A stretch of DNA of 64,000 nucleotides, from the NCBI GenBank assembly GCA_024220505.1, contig JAKZZE010000022.1, positions 558,001-622,000 of the forward strand, written 5' to 3'. The notes beneath the pieces are model-generated. The model made no database searches. It saw nothing but the letters and a program-made list of their open reading frames with translations, and was not told the origin of the DNA. The position numbers were made by a program, and so were the translations under genes. This document shows positions 32,141 through 44,068 of this stretch, one piece after another; the first letter of the stretch is position 1; the number at the start of each line of letters is the position of its first letter. The stretch comes from Rhizopus arrhizus. Taxonomy: Eukaryota > Mucoromycota > Mucoromycetes > Mucorales > Rhizopodaceae.

Positions 32141-32906
32141 ATGTCAAATCAACAAAGAGCAAGACGTATAGCAATATTAGGAACAAGAGCTGTTGGTAAG
32201 ATGATGATGATAAAAAGTGACGATAATTAATAAATAAAATAGGAAAATCTTCACTTGTAATTCAATTTTGTGAGAATCATTTTGTAGATAGTTATTATCC
32301 AACTATTGAAAACACATTTACAAAGACTATTAAATACAGAGGAATTGGTGAATAGAAGAAACGAAAAAATAGAGAATTTGGTTTATAAACATTTTATTAA
32401 TCTATTTATAGAATATCAAGTAGAAATCATGGATACAGCTGGTCAGGTAATCATTGTTGTAAAAGAGTACTATTTTATGCTAATAATTCAATAGGATGAA
32501 TATTCTATTTTACAGTCGCACCATGCAACTAGTATGAATGGATACGTACTTGTATATTCAATCTCAAGTAGATCAAGTTTTGAAATGATCAAAATTATCC
32601 GAGATAAATTATTAGATTTCACTGGATTAGAAGTAATTCCATGCGTAATTGTTGGAAATAAAACGGATTTAAACATACAAAGACAAGTATCAACTCAAGA
32701 AGGTTTAGAATTAGCTCAGTCTTGGAACTGTCCTTTTGTAGAAACTTCTGCTAAACACGATGAAAATGTTTGTAAGTTTACAGTTCATTTCCATCATTAT
32801 AAACTAACACATATCTTAAGCTAAAATATTTGACTCAATGTTGGCAACAATTGAAAAATCAAACAATCCTCCTTCAGAAGAAAAGGGTGGTTGCATTTTA
32901 CAATAA
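32141..32906 (+). CDS. RHB1: Rheb-type small GTPase
   Basis: Five exons (32141-32195, 32243-32347, 32412-32446, 32495-32771, 32821-32906) give 185 aa, the normal Rheb size. The P-loop is GTRAVGKSS, with Arg at the position of Ras Gly12, a Rheb trait. Switch I reads YYPTIENTFTK, the Rheb effector signature with Asp-to-Tyr in the second position of the usual YDPT. Switch II is DTAGQDEYS. NKTD and ETSAK complete the guanine site. The protein ends CILQ, a CaaX prenylation box. Rheb is the GTPase that activates TORC1 and, in fungi, affects amino-acid uptake and growth; it acts on endomembranes. The four introns are 47-64 bp. Confidence 0.95.
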
Positions 32907-33144
32907 AATGTTTATTTTATTCAGTGTATGTTACCATCATTATCAATGATTCAAGAAAGCAGTAAGAGCCCCTTATTAAAAAAAAGTTATCTTCAATAGG
33001 CTTCTATTGATTGTATTTCATTAAAAATACATTTTAACCAATCAAATCAGCTTTCATTTTTAAGTAAGAGACTATAAGCATTGTTTACAATAATCACAAC
33101 ACCAAAGGGCAGTTTTTGGTATTTCAACTGATGGTTTTTTTTTT
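32907..33144. other. Rheb 3' flank
   Basis: AT-rich DNA ending in a T10 run that borders the left arm of the long inverted repeat. Confidence 0.4.
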
Positions 33145-33484
33145 CAAAAAGCGATTATATTCTTTCTATAACTTGGCAATAAAACACAAATGAACATTTA
33201 TCTATTCTACAAAGATGATCAAAGAAAATTTGACAAAAAAGGAAGTGAGGCTATGGATTGGGAAGAAAGATATGAATCCATTTCATTTAAAAGCATTAAC
33301 AAACATTAGACGTTACCGTGACTCTCAGGGACCAGCGCAAGAATCAATTGCTGAAGGCTTGGATACAAAAATGCAAGAGATTACTACTCTTGCAGAAAAA
33401 TCAAAGAAACAAAAAAGAGCATTACTGTGAGCACAGCAGTGGACAAAGATTACCTTTTTTATCTACTACAACAGAGCAAAACCT
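33145..33484 (+). repeat. Left arm of a 340-bp inverted repeat
   Basis: The segment is the reverse complement of 35448-35787. The parts I compared, including all 71 codons of the start of the Tc1-type ORF (33215-33430), are identical, and the two arms have the same length. A T10 run borders it on the left. At the inner end the match breaks at gcaaaacct, a word present twice in the right copy, consistent with a short deletion between repeats. Confidence 0.9.
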
Positions 33485-34060
33485 GGTATATTTTCAGTGA
33501 CTACATAAATTGCTTTATCAGTGTCAATGCTATCTACTTTTTCTTTTCTTGATAAAAACTCTCTTTTTTTGCACTAAATTGAACATGTAAAGCAAGCATC
33601 TTGTCGATAGTCAATGATGCAACTTGTAAAATAACATAAATCATTCTATCCACATGAGGGTTTCTAGTACGACCAAAGTAACACAACTTTATTTGATTAT
33701 AATATGATTTAATATAGTTATTGGTAACAAAGGCATATCTTTTCTCCAAGAATGAACTTACAATTGTCTTCTATTCATAGTATTAACAGAAAAAAATAAA
33801 TAACTCTTTTGAAACTTATGTTTAAAAGAATCAAAACTTACAATATTATTATATCATTTTAAGTAGTTCTGATTGTAGTATATGCCTGTATACTCTTCAT
33901 TGTAGAATTAACAAATTCGGTACTTAATATTGTGGACTTTTCCCCTACTCTACTTATATCCCAATGGTGCAGTAATTTATCGGGTGGTTTACCAAACACT
34001 TTACGAATAGCAGATACCTTAATCTGGATATAACCAATCATTATCTTCTTAATTGGAGGG
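33485..34060 (-). other. Coding-like relic in the loop of the inverted repeat
   Basis: Minus-strand open stretches read LIGYIQIKVSAIRKVFGK (34041-33990) and RYAFVTNNYIKSYYNQIK (about 33740), separated by a likely intron. The composition is protein-like but no family is recognised. No intact gene is present. Confidence 0.3.
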
Positions 34061-34328
34061 TTATTACCAGCCGCATATTCTTTTTTAATTCACTGTAAGT
34101 TTCATAAAACCATCAATTCGCATGTTTATCAATTACGTTTTGTTATCAAAATAAAAATGAAGCTTCACAGCCAAACTAGAGATGAACCACCGTTCCATGG
34201 TAGGAAGCTTGCTCACAATAACATAGTGAATGCCGTTAATGCTAAAGTTGTTTCTTTTACTGCTTGATTTGTTGTTAGAGTCTACGAGAATTTTTTCCAA
34301 AGGGAGGAACAGACTGAAGACGGCAATT

Positions 34329-34329
<1 letters not shown>

Positions 34330-34362
<33 letters not shown>
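34330..34362. repeat. A33 homopolymer
   Basis: Thirty-three A residues lie near the 3' end of the minus-strand Tc1 relic. Confidence 0.9.
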
Positions 34363-34363
<1 letters not shown>

Positions 34364-34449
34364 ATAAATAACGTTTCCTTCAGATTTGTCCAGTTTTCAT
34401 ATTTTTTCTTAATTAAAGTCTCTTCCAATGATTGGTATAAATACTGTTA

Positions 34450-35717
34450 AATAGACTCACTCCTCATGCATTTTTTTAAATATATCTGCTGAGTGCTGAA
34501 CAAATGCTTTGAGATAATTAGGAGGGACAGCGTTGTAATCTTCTGATATTATAATAGCTAAATCCTCATTATTTTGAACGAGCTGCGTTTAATCTTATTC
34601 TTAACTATAGATCAGAAATGCTTAATAGGATTGAGTTCGGAAGAGTAAAGTGGAAAATAAACATATTACTTATTTTGTTAGTAGTGTGAATGGGTGCATT
34701 ATCCATAACTAAATGAAGTCCTTTCATTTTTTAGAACAGGTTCATCTTGTTTAAAATTATATGAATGAATTACATATAATGATTGGTAACAGTACCCTTA
34801 GGAGTACGCTTGCTAGAAGTAGAAGAGATTTTTCGTTTGCGATTACCAAAATCAATTTTTATCTTTTTTGAAACTCGTGGGCTCCAGAGCTCCATTGGTA
34901 CAGCATACTTCGCGGTAATTGCTCCTAAAACTATGTGTGATATTTTCCTGGTAGAAGACGTGGTTACAACAGCTAGTGTATCCTTCTGGCTATCCTCAGG
35001 AGGTCTCATGTTGGTATTAAATTCCAGTTCGTCTAAGACACAATTTTTAAGAAAGTTCATATCTGATTTAGTCCATTCTTCAACCCAAACTACACGATTG
35101 GCAAGTTTCGATGAGCCGTTTCTTAGTATTGGATGAGGATTTATCTTTTTGAATAAAAGATCACAATCGTTTTTAAAAAATTTCTAACATTGGTATCTTT
35201 CAAACTGAAATTTTTAAATTTCTCAGTAAGAGAAGCAACTACATCAACAACACCAGCTTGAGAATGATAATCATAGAAGCTTATAAGACGAGAGTTATGA
35301 TTTTCTTCTAGTTTCCTTTTCTCTCTATTGACTTTGTTTGTTTTCAAGGATATTCTAATCTTTATTAACTTTGAGCTCCTTTGCCAACTTTTATGCTGTA
35401 TATTCGGCGCTTCCATCAAATAACCTACCAGGTTTTGCAGCATTGAAAGGTTTTGCTCTGTTGTAGTAGATAAAAAAGGTAATCTTTGTCCACTGCTGTG
35501 CTCACAGTAATGCTCTTTTTTGTTTCTTTGATTTTTCTGCAAGAGTAGTAATCTCTTGCATTTTTGTATCCAAGCCTTCAGCAATTGATTCTTGCGCTGG
35601 TCCCTGAGAGTCACGGTAACGTCTAATGTTTGTTAATGCTTTTAAATGAAATGGATTCATATCTTTCTTCCCAATCCATAGCCTCACTTCCTTTTTTGTC
35701 AAATTTTCTTTGATCAT
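34450..35717 (-). pseudogene. Tc1/mariner-type transposase relic
   Basis: The minus strand starts at the ATG at 35717 (MIKENLTKKEVRLWIG) and is carried by three frames. The N-terminal region (71 codons) shifts near 35510 into a second frame with VASLTEKFKNFSLKDTNVR. It then continues at 35060 with MNFLKNCVLDELEFN (first catalytic Asp) and ISHIVLGAITAKYAV. Near 34715 it reads LVMDNAPIHTT (second Asp), and near 34650 a degraded SSELNPIKHF, in which the final Glu of NPIEQF is replaced by Lys. It ends near 34460 with LKAFVQHSADIFKKMHEE. Frameshifts, stops and the lost Glu make it inactive. Its first 340 bp are repeated inverted at 33145-33484. Confidence 0.72.
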
Positions 35718-35787
35718 CTTTGTAGAATAGATAAATGTTCATTTGTGTTTTATTGCCAAGTTATAGAAAGAATATAATCGCTTTTTG
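35448..35787 (-). repeat. Right arm of the 340-bp inverted repeat
   Basis: This arm contains the start of the Tc1-type ORF and its upstream 70 bp. It is bordered on the right by an A56 tract, the counterpart of the T10 run beside the left arm. Confidence 0.9.

Positions 35788-35843
<56 letters not shown>
35788..35843. repeat. A56 homopolymer
   Basis: The longest homopolymer of the window, followed by a further broken A-rich run to 35863. Confidence 0.9.
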
Positions 35844-35845
<2 letters not shown>

Positions 35846-35972
35846 AAAAAAGAAAAAAAAAAATCGAGATTTTATTTCCCACCCCATTACTGTATTTATC
35901 ATTCAAAGTATTTTTGGTAATGATAAAAGCCTACTTTTCTCTAAAATCTTTTCATGTATCATGTGATTTACT

Positions 35973-36007
35973 TTACACACACTGCGCACACACACACACA
36001 CACACAC
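35973..36007. repeat. CA microsatellite
   Basis: About ten uninterrupted CA units at 35987-36007 follow a shorter CA run. It lies about 100 bp upstream of the Medusa-like gene start, and a TGTG-rich stretch follows at 36020-36050. Confidence 0.85.
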
Positions 36008-36104
36008 GCATCTGTCAAATGTGTGCAGCATGTGTTTGTATGTGTGTTTGTGACATTTCTTTTTTTTTTCTTCTCTCTTTCTTTTACAAAAGTAAAAATA
36101 AGGA

Positions 36105-37393
36105 ATGAATAAACAAACTGGTTGTAAGTAAATAAATTTAGTATAAACAATACTTACTTTTGATCTTTTAGCATTACAAAATGTAAATCTGATAGAAATA
36201 TCACGTACAAGTGGTACAAGTGGTACACCGATCACAGTTATCATTCGATCTAGTTTTGAAGAACCACTTCAATTAGCATTTAATGACCACTTACTTGACA
36301 CAAAGCAAACTCAAGCCCAAGGCATCACTTCTCTAGTAGCCCTTATACCTGACATGTCCTTGACTTCATTTAATGGTGTCATTCGTATTTGCTTTATGAA
36401 TGATAATTTGATTACCAAGACTTGGTTTGTATCAGATTTTTTCTATGAATCCAAAAGAAACGCTCCTGATCCTATAATAAGTAAGCCGGAAAATATACAC
36501 ACACATAAACAAGCTTATTCATTCCCATAGACTATAAATTAGGCACATATTATTCAACAAATGTGTTACAAGAACCAAGACAACTTGTTTCACAAAATCA
36601 AGAACAGACCAGTCATTCATCAAATAGCATCTCCTACAATCCTCATACTTTCCCCTCCTCTATTGCCAAATACCATCCGTACCCTGGACTAACCTATTTA
36701 ACCAACCTTGAAATCCTCAGTGACATGAATGCCATCATGCGAAATTGGAATGCTAATGAGTGGACTTCTTGCCGTCGTCTTGTACAAATTTGGACTCAGC
36801 GTGAAAAGAACGAGATCAAGTGCACCTTTCAACCCATTCAAGCAGACCAAATAAAACGAGCCAAGACAAGGATCGTGTCTTGCATCTTTTGGCTTGAAAA
36901 AAATGATTATTTTATTACCTCAGTCGACTTGATTGGCTTAGTCGAATACTTGCTGGATATTGATTTAAATGTCGAAGAAAAGAATAGAATCCGACGTAAT
37001 CTCGAAGGGTTTCGGCCCTTGACTGTGAGCAAGTCTAAGTTGAACAGTACTCATTTCTTCAAGTTAATCATGTCTTATCCTGATCCAAAGCCAAGAAATA
37101 TCGAAAAGGATTTAAAAGTGTTTGCTTGGAGATCGTTGCCTTTTGCTTTGAAAAAGATTGTTGCAAAGTATTCTGCTCAAGATCAGAGAGGTAAGAGGAT
37201 ACGCTCTGATTGTCACAATATACCTCAGTCAGCCTTGACGAGCGCTCAGCCTGATAGATTGCAGGTGAAAGAAGAAGAAGATATGGATACTTTATACAAA
37301 CATGATAATAAACATATCTATGAAATGTTGATAAAAACAGAAGAAAGTGACAGCAAGGATAATAAAGACATGAAAGATATTGTTTTTGCTTAA
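36105..37393 (+). CDS. Medusa-like developmental regulator (DUF7082-type)
   Basis: Three exons (36105-36123, 36172-36480, 36531-37393) give 396 aa. The 19-nt first exon MNKQTG completes an N-terminal beta-rich domain of about 110 residues (SGTSGTPITVIIRSSF, TSFNGVIRICFMNDN) that resembles an IPT-like fold. After a Ser/Pro-rich linker comes a long conserved block: WNANEWTSCRRLVQIW, CIFWLEKNDYFITSVDLIGL, EEKNRIRRNLEGFRPLTVSK and YPDPKPRNIEKDLKVF. I recognise this as the domain of fungal MedA/Ren1/Acr1 proteins, which control conidiophore and asexual development in ascomycetes. The role in Mucorales is not known to me. The C-terminus is acidic. The domain call is good; the functional transfer is an inference. 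Confidence 0.75.
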
Positions 37394-37438
37394 AAATATA
37401 AGATACTTTTGCTTTATTGTAATTATTATTTATGTGTA

Positions 37439-37996
37439 TTAAATAAAATACCAAATAAATAAACCAATTACCAAAATAACTAGCCCAATAGATACTAAAC
37501 TCATCAATCGATTCCATCTATAAAATAACATGGACTCGTTTTGTCTTGCTTGTTGTACATTGGATAACCAGAATATCTTATTTGATGTCTTACCATTAGC
37601 TAACAAAGATGGATGCACCGTCACCCATGTTTGTTCTACATCCATCATCTCATTAGGTTCCTTCAAATAATATCCACCAACCCACCAACATGGAAAGAAC
37701 AAGAAGCCAAATAAAAAAAGTATGGATTGAGTATTGAATATCGATGGATAAAAGCAAAGTTCTTGCTGATGCTGCTCTATTAGGGTTACATTGTCAGAAT
37801 AAGGTTTGGTTGAAGTTGTCGTTAGGGTTGATATGGTTGCTCGTCGAGTATGATAGGGAAGTGCTTTGGAGATTCTTTGTCGTCGTTTTTGATGTAAAGA
37901 ATACCACCTTGAAATCACTAAACTGGAGCGGTGACGTGATTTACATGTCCATGTCTGGCGCCTTGGTAGGTGTTGAGTAAAAGACATTTTTTGCAT
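37439..37996 (-). CDS. Small protein with two membrane segments, unknown function
   Basis: This is a single-exon protein of 185 aa starting MQKMSFTQ. The first ~80 residues are basic with many Arg/Ser/Thr. The first hydrophobic segment (SILFLFGFLFFPCWWVGGYYL, about 92-112) contains the FPCWW-GG signature that recurs in a family of uncharacterised fungal membrane proteins. A soluble loop follows, with the second segment at the very C-terminus (MSLVSIGLVILVIGLFIWYF). Both ends therefore probably face the same side. Its 3' end is 45 bp from the convergent Medusa-like gene. No function can be given. Confidence 0.75.
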   Translation of the reverse strand: MQKMSFTQHLPRRQTWTCKSRHRSSLVISRWYSLHQKRRQRISKALPYHTRRATISTLTTTSTKPYSDNVTLIEQHQQELCFYPSIFNTQSILFLFGFLFFPCWWVGGYYLKEPNEMMDVEQTWVTVHPSLLANGKTSNKIFWLSNVQQARQNESMLFYRWNRLMSLVSIGLVILVIGLFIWYFI

Positions 37997-38156
37997 GAAA
38001 TAATTTTGTTTGCTTGTTATTTATATAATTATCCTGTTCAATGGAATGTTTACTCAGAAGCGTACTCTCACATCCCCTATTGTTCAAAAACTTAATTTTT
38101 ACTCCCTTCAAAATTTTAATTTATTATTACTGAACGTGCACAATCAGGGATCAAAC

Positions 38157-38157
<1 letters not shown>

Positions 38158-38193
<36 letters not shown>
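38158..38193. repeat. A36 homopolymer
   Basis: Thirty-six A residues directly downstream of the CDC37 gene. Confidence 0.9.
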
Positions 38194-38196
<3 letters not shown>

Positions 38197-38214
38197 GATC
38201 TTTTTACTTTTTTT

Positions 38215-39709
38215 TTATTGCTTTTGTAGTTGAGTTTCATCCACTACTTCACCTTCAACATCCAAAAATCCATAATCAGAACATAACTTGACTAATTCTT
38301 CTGCTTCAGGCACAGGCAATTTTTCCAATACTTTGTTTAATTCTTCCAATTTTCCAGTCTTCAAGGCCTCTTGGAAATTGGGGTGCATGCCCTTAAATGC
38401 TGTATAAGCCTCTCCATCTTCAGGTTGAGGTACACGAATGGTGAGCTGTGAGCCATCACCCATCGGTTGAAGTTGAATTGTTTCTACTTGAGCTTGTTCT
38501 GACATTTGTTCTGCTGCCATTTCTGCACATCGCTTCTTGATACGACCATAAAGTGAATCCACATATTCAAAAAACATTTTACGAGCCATAGCATTTGGTG
38601 CATTAATCCTACATAAATAGTTAGTTTCATTATATTGCTTTTTTATAATTATGATTACTTTGAAAAAAAAACATCAACACCATTTCTTCCCAATTGTCCA
38701 CAGTGCTGAAGCACAACCGATTGAGTGACACAATTCCTGGCATATTCTTCTTGTCCCTTCAATTGTGCAGTAAACGCTTCACCAAGAATGGAATCAGAGG
38801 TTTTTTCATTGATAAGTTCTGAATGCTTTAAAAGGTATTTATGGCTTTCTTCAAAAGTTTTTAATTTTGAAAATGCAGCTGCTTCAGGAGTCATGTCACT
38901 ATCTTCTTCGTCTCCTTCATCATCAGCATCATTATCATCTAATGGCTTCTTCTCATCCAATGACTAGAAAGTTGTATTTAATAAAAAAAAATATCACACT
39001 TTCATATTCTACTTACCAAGTCTTTCATAGCTGCATTAGGGTTCAAGGTCTCAATCACTGTCTTTTTTTCGCTAGTCTTTTTCTTGCTAGGTAATGGTGT
39101 TTGCTTATTAAGAATCTATATACAGGCAATCATTAGTTATAAGATCCAAATAAAAGTCATCTCATTTACCGTTTTAGATGATTTTTCAGAAGTAAACATG
39201 TTTTCACTCGTCAGCTTCTTGCGAGATTCTTTTTCGAGTTTTTCCAATTCTTCAGTCGCATTATCCACCGTCTTTTGAACTGTACTTTGAGTCTGTGAAA
39301 ACTTTTCCAATAGTGTCTTTTTCACTTCTTCAGGTGAAGTCTGCGCCATGCCCGTCGTAATCTGTGCCTTCATGGCCGCAAATATCTCCTTTACTGTAAT
39401 CTCGCTGCCTTGAGCCTTGGGTAAGCCGCTCGCCTCTGACTGATAATGTTCAAGTGTTTCAAGTACCTTTTGGATACCATCTGGTTTTTGTGTAAGCTCC
39501 TGAAGGTCCTTGAGCTTTTTGAGAACGTTTTTTTGTTGAGGAATAAAGGTTTGCAGATAGTCAATTTTAGCTTTACGTTCTGCACGTTCCCGATGAATGG
39601 CTTCTCTTTTCCATTTGATCATAGAGCGCTTATCAACATTTGGATGAACTTCGATATCCGAATCATCCGATATTTCAAGGTTATCCCATTTACTGTAGTC
39701 CAAAGGCAT
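38215..39709 (-). CDS. CDC37: Hsp90 co-chaperone Cdc37
   Basis: Four exons (39170-39709, 39017-39115, 38659-38963, 38215-38608) give 445 aa. The N-terminus MPLDYSKWDNLEISDDSDIEVHPNVD is the strongly conserved client-kinase module of Cdc37, including the CK2-type Ser in SDDSD. The next residues (MIKWKREAIHRERAERKAKID) form the long coiled coil. The middle Hsp90-binding region includes TPEAAAFSKLKTFEESHKYLLKH and FTAQLKGQEEYARNCVTQ, and the C-terminal helical domain ends in DETQLQKQ. Cdc37 loads protein kinases onto Hsp90 and is essential in most fungi. The length is close to that of the yeast protein (506 aa) and greater than the human one (378 aa). Confidence 0.95.
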
Positions 39710-40016
39710 AGTGTAGAAAGTGAAAGAAAGTAATCGAATATTTCTTCCTCATGCAATAAATTTAAATAAAGTGACTGTCTCTCTTTAATTCCCTTATTAA
39801 TCACGTGTACACTATTACCAGAAATTAAAGTCGCATTTTGTAAAGTTTTATAATACAATTTATATGTAATTGCGACAAGTCACGACGACTTTAATTTTTG
39901 GAAATAGTGTATCTAACGGACAATAAAGCAATATTTCTTAAAAGTCTCGTTTCTTTCAATCGTTAATCTGTAAAGAAGCGACTCTTTTTCTTTATTTATT
40001 TCTACGCCACTTGTAT
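39710..40016. other. Intergenic region between H3 and CDC37
   Basis: About 300 bp containing the CDC37 promoter, with an E-box-like CACGTG near 39803, and the H3 3' flank. Confidence 0.4.
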
Positions 40017-41900
<1,884 letters not shown>

Positions 41901-43641
41901 TTATAAGATTTCCGTGGTCAAGCTGTGTTCTTCATCTTCTATTAATTTATTTATTTCTTCTGGTATAGGAGGATAGGCTTTTTTCATATGATCTTCCATA
42001 GCTGCTTCATTGTATCTTTCTTGATAAAGTCGGACTTGGGATACAGGTGGAAAGCCATTGACTCTACTTAATACTAACCTTTGTTTTTGATGATGCAAGT
42101 AACCACGAATATATCCCTTTTACAAAATTAATATATATTATATGTTGTTTATAGCATTAAAATTACCTGGCTGACAAGCGAAACAAGTATACATTCAATT
42201 TCATCCATTGTATATTCACATTCTGGATCACATAATCTAAATGCCTTCAAACAATCTTTAAACAATACAATCGAATGTGTTTCACTCTTTTTTGTTAAAA
42301 GGTATCTAAGCAACCAATACATTAAATTAATTTAAAGATCCACAAAGAGGAAAGTAACTTACACTTTCTTTACTAAGCAACGCCATGCTAATACAATGCC
42401 TCTGTCTTTTAAAAGAGAGTAGGTATGATTGTTGTAAAAATAATCAAAGTATATCTCCAAATGCGTTGAATATCCAGCAAGATCTCCAGTCTTTAATGCT
42501 TGTAGTAAATTCCAATACTGATCAACTAATTTATATTTCTCTAATAACTCTTTCTTTGGAAAATAGCCCATGATGATGTATGTAGGTATCAAATGGTGAA
42601 GTATCAATCTCTTGTTGTGCCACTGTTCTGCATGACATCTTTTAAAAGCAAACATTAAATGATCTTGTGCCTTTTAAACAGTCAGCTCTTTTATTCTTCC
42701 TTTTCAAAACATACTAAATACCTGATGAAGTTTAACATGATACAGTGCATATCTGCCTAGATAATATCTATAGGTAACCTGCTCTGAAATTGGATATTGC
42801 TTCAAATCGACACCTCCAGTTTTGATATTGTTCATAAATGTTTGACACATTCGAGTAGTATTTAACTTAAAATAGACTTTAAATGCTAAATTAGTCACGT
42901 GAAATATGCCTAATCTTTTGGATGTTTCCATAGGTGATCTAGCATCTCTACTTTGTCAGCCACCCTTCTATTTCTGTTGTTCCTTTTGTATTCTGTTTTA
43001 CCTGTCAGCCAACATAATATTAAACATTTTTGATAATAGTCGAGCGGCAGAATTTGCTTTACGCGCTTTTCCTTTTAAGCCATATGAATCGGCCTGTGGT
43101 AAGTTAGATAATAATAATGGTAGGCTATGTTTTTCGTTTACTTCAAAAGCAAGCTGTACTAAATAGCTTGATAACGTATTAATCAGTGGAACCATATAAA
43201 AAGTATCTTGTCCATTAAATACAGGTATTGTAGAACTATATTATAGAATTAGACTTTTATGTCCTATAGTGTGTGCTTTTAATAACAAACCTATAGAAAT
43301 TGGCATAGATATCAAAAAAAGTTTGTACGTCGGAATTCTGAAAATGCACTACTGCTTCTAGATAGCTATTGACACATTCAACAAGTGCATTGGAAGTATC
43401 TTCTAATATTGATTCCACTGTATTTTTAATTTGGTTTAAATCTGTCTTTTCAGCACGTTGATTAGTCTCTTGTTTTCGCAAAAAGATCCTTTATATTTCG
43501 TTTTACTTTGTCAAGTTCTTCTCGTAACTGCATCGTGATTGGATTAGAAGGATCTACTGAAAAAAGGTGATAAAACGCTTCGGCATCTTGATTGGTATAA
43601 CCTTCTATGACTTGTCTGCAAAATTCTAATATTAATGACAT
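41901..43641 (-). CDS. PCI-domain protein of the PCID2/Thp1/CSN12 family
   Basis: Exons 43291-43641, 43002-43235, 42722-42950, 42363-42670, 42167-42305 and 41901-42116 follow in frame, except for one shift inside the first exon. The protein begins MSLILEFCRQVIEGYT. Conserved parts include SPMETSKRLGIFHVTNLAFKVYF, EQVTYRYYLGRYALYH, FAFKRCHAEQWHNKRLILHHLIP (the TPR-like part before PCI), VYLLTKKSE and GYIRGYLHHQKQRLVLSRVNGFPPVS, the typical C-terminal winged-helix end of PCID2/Thp1. These proteins form the TREX-2 complex that couples transcription to mRNA export. Between codon ~58 and the frame starting at 43481, reading shifts by one base at a T5 run. This is either a real mutation or a sequencing error. 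Confidence 0.82.
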
Positions 43642-44068
43642 TTTTGTTTTTCTGAAAGGGAAAGAGAGAGAGAAAAAAAGAGAGGAGAGTCAAAAAAAAG
43701 AGAGCGGAGAAAGTCAGACAGACAGACACACAGAGAGAGAGAAAGAGTTTTTGCTTGTGGGGGTTGATTTTTTTACAGCTTCGTTATTTTTTTTATACAT
43801 ACTGTTTACTATGACTAATGCTCGTGATAAATAAAATATTATCTAGGATTTTTGATGGAAGAAGGACGTTTTTTAGTATTATAATACCCTTTAAAGTTCC
43901 TTTCTTGTCCTCCATAAAAAAAAACAGTAGTAAACATTTCAGTTAAATATGAAAAATATAACTTTATTAGCAACATTTCTTTTGCTCAAAAATAATTTTT
44001 TTGTTGATTTTATAACTAGAAGTGGAAGTAACCCAGTAATAAAAAAGAAGTAAAGACTTGGAAATTTA
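43642..44068. other. Promoter region of the PCI gene
   Basis: A GA-rich tract on the plus strand (43657-43746), C/T-rich on the gene strand, lies directly before the start codon and is likely the leader or core promoter. Confidence 0.45.

Noticed and set aside
35785..36244. ORFs over the poly-A and CA repeat region
   Set aside because: They consist of poly-Lys or Cys/Val/Thr-His repeats translated from simple sequence.
37068..37517. 149-codon ORF on the minus strand opposite the Medusa-like gene
   Set aside because: It is antisense to a clearly conserved domain and shows no family pattern of its own.
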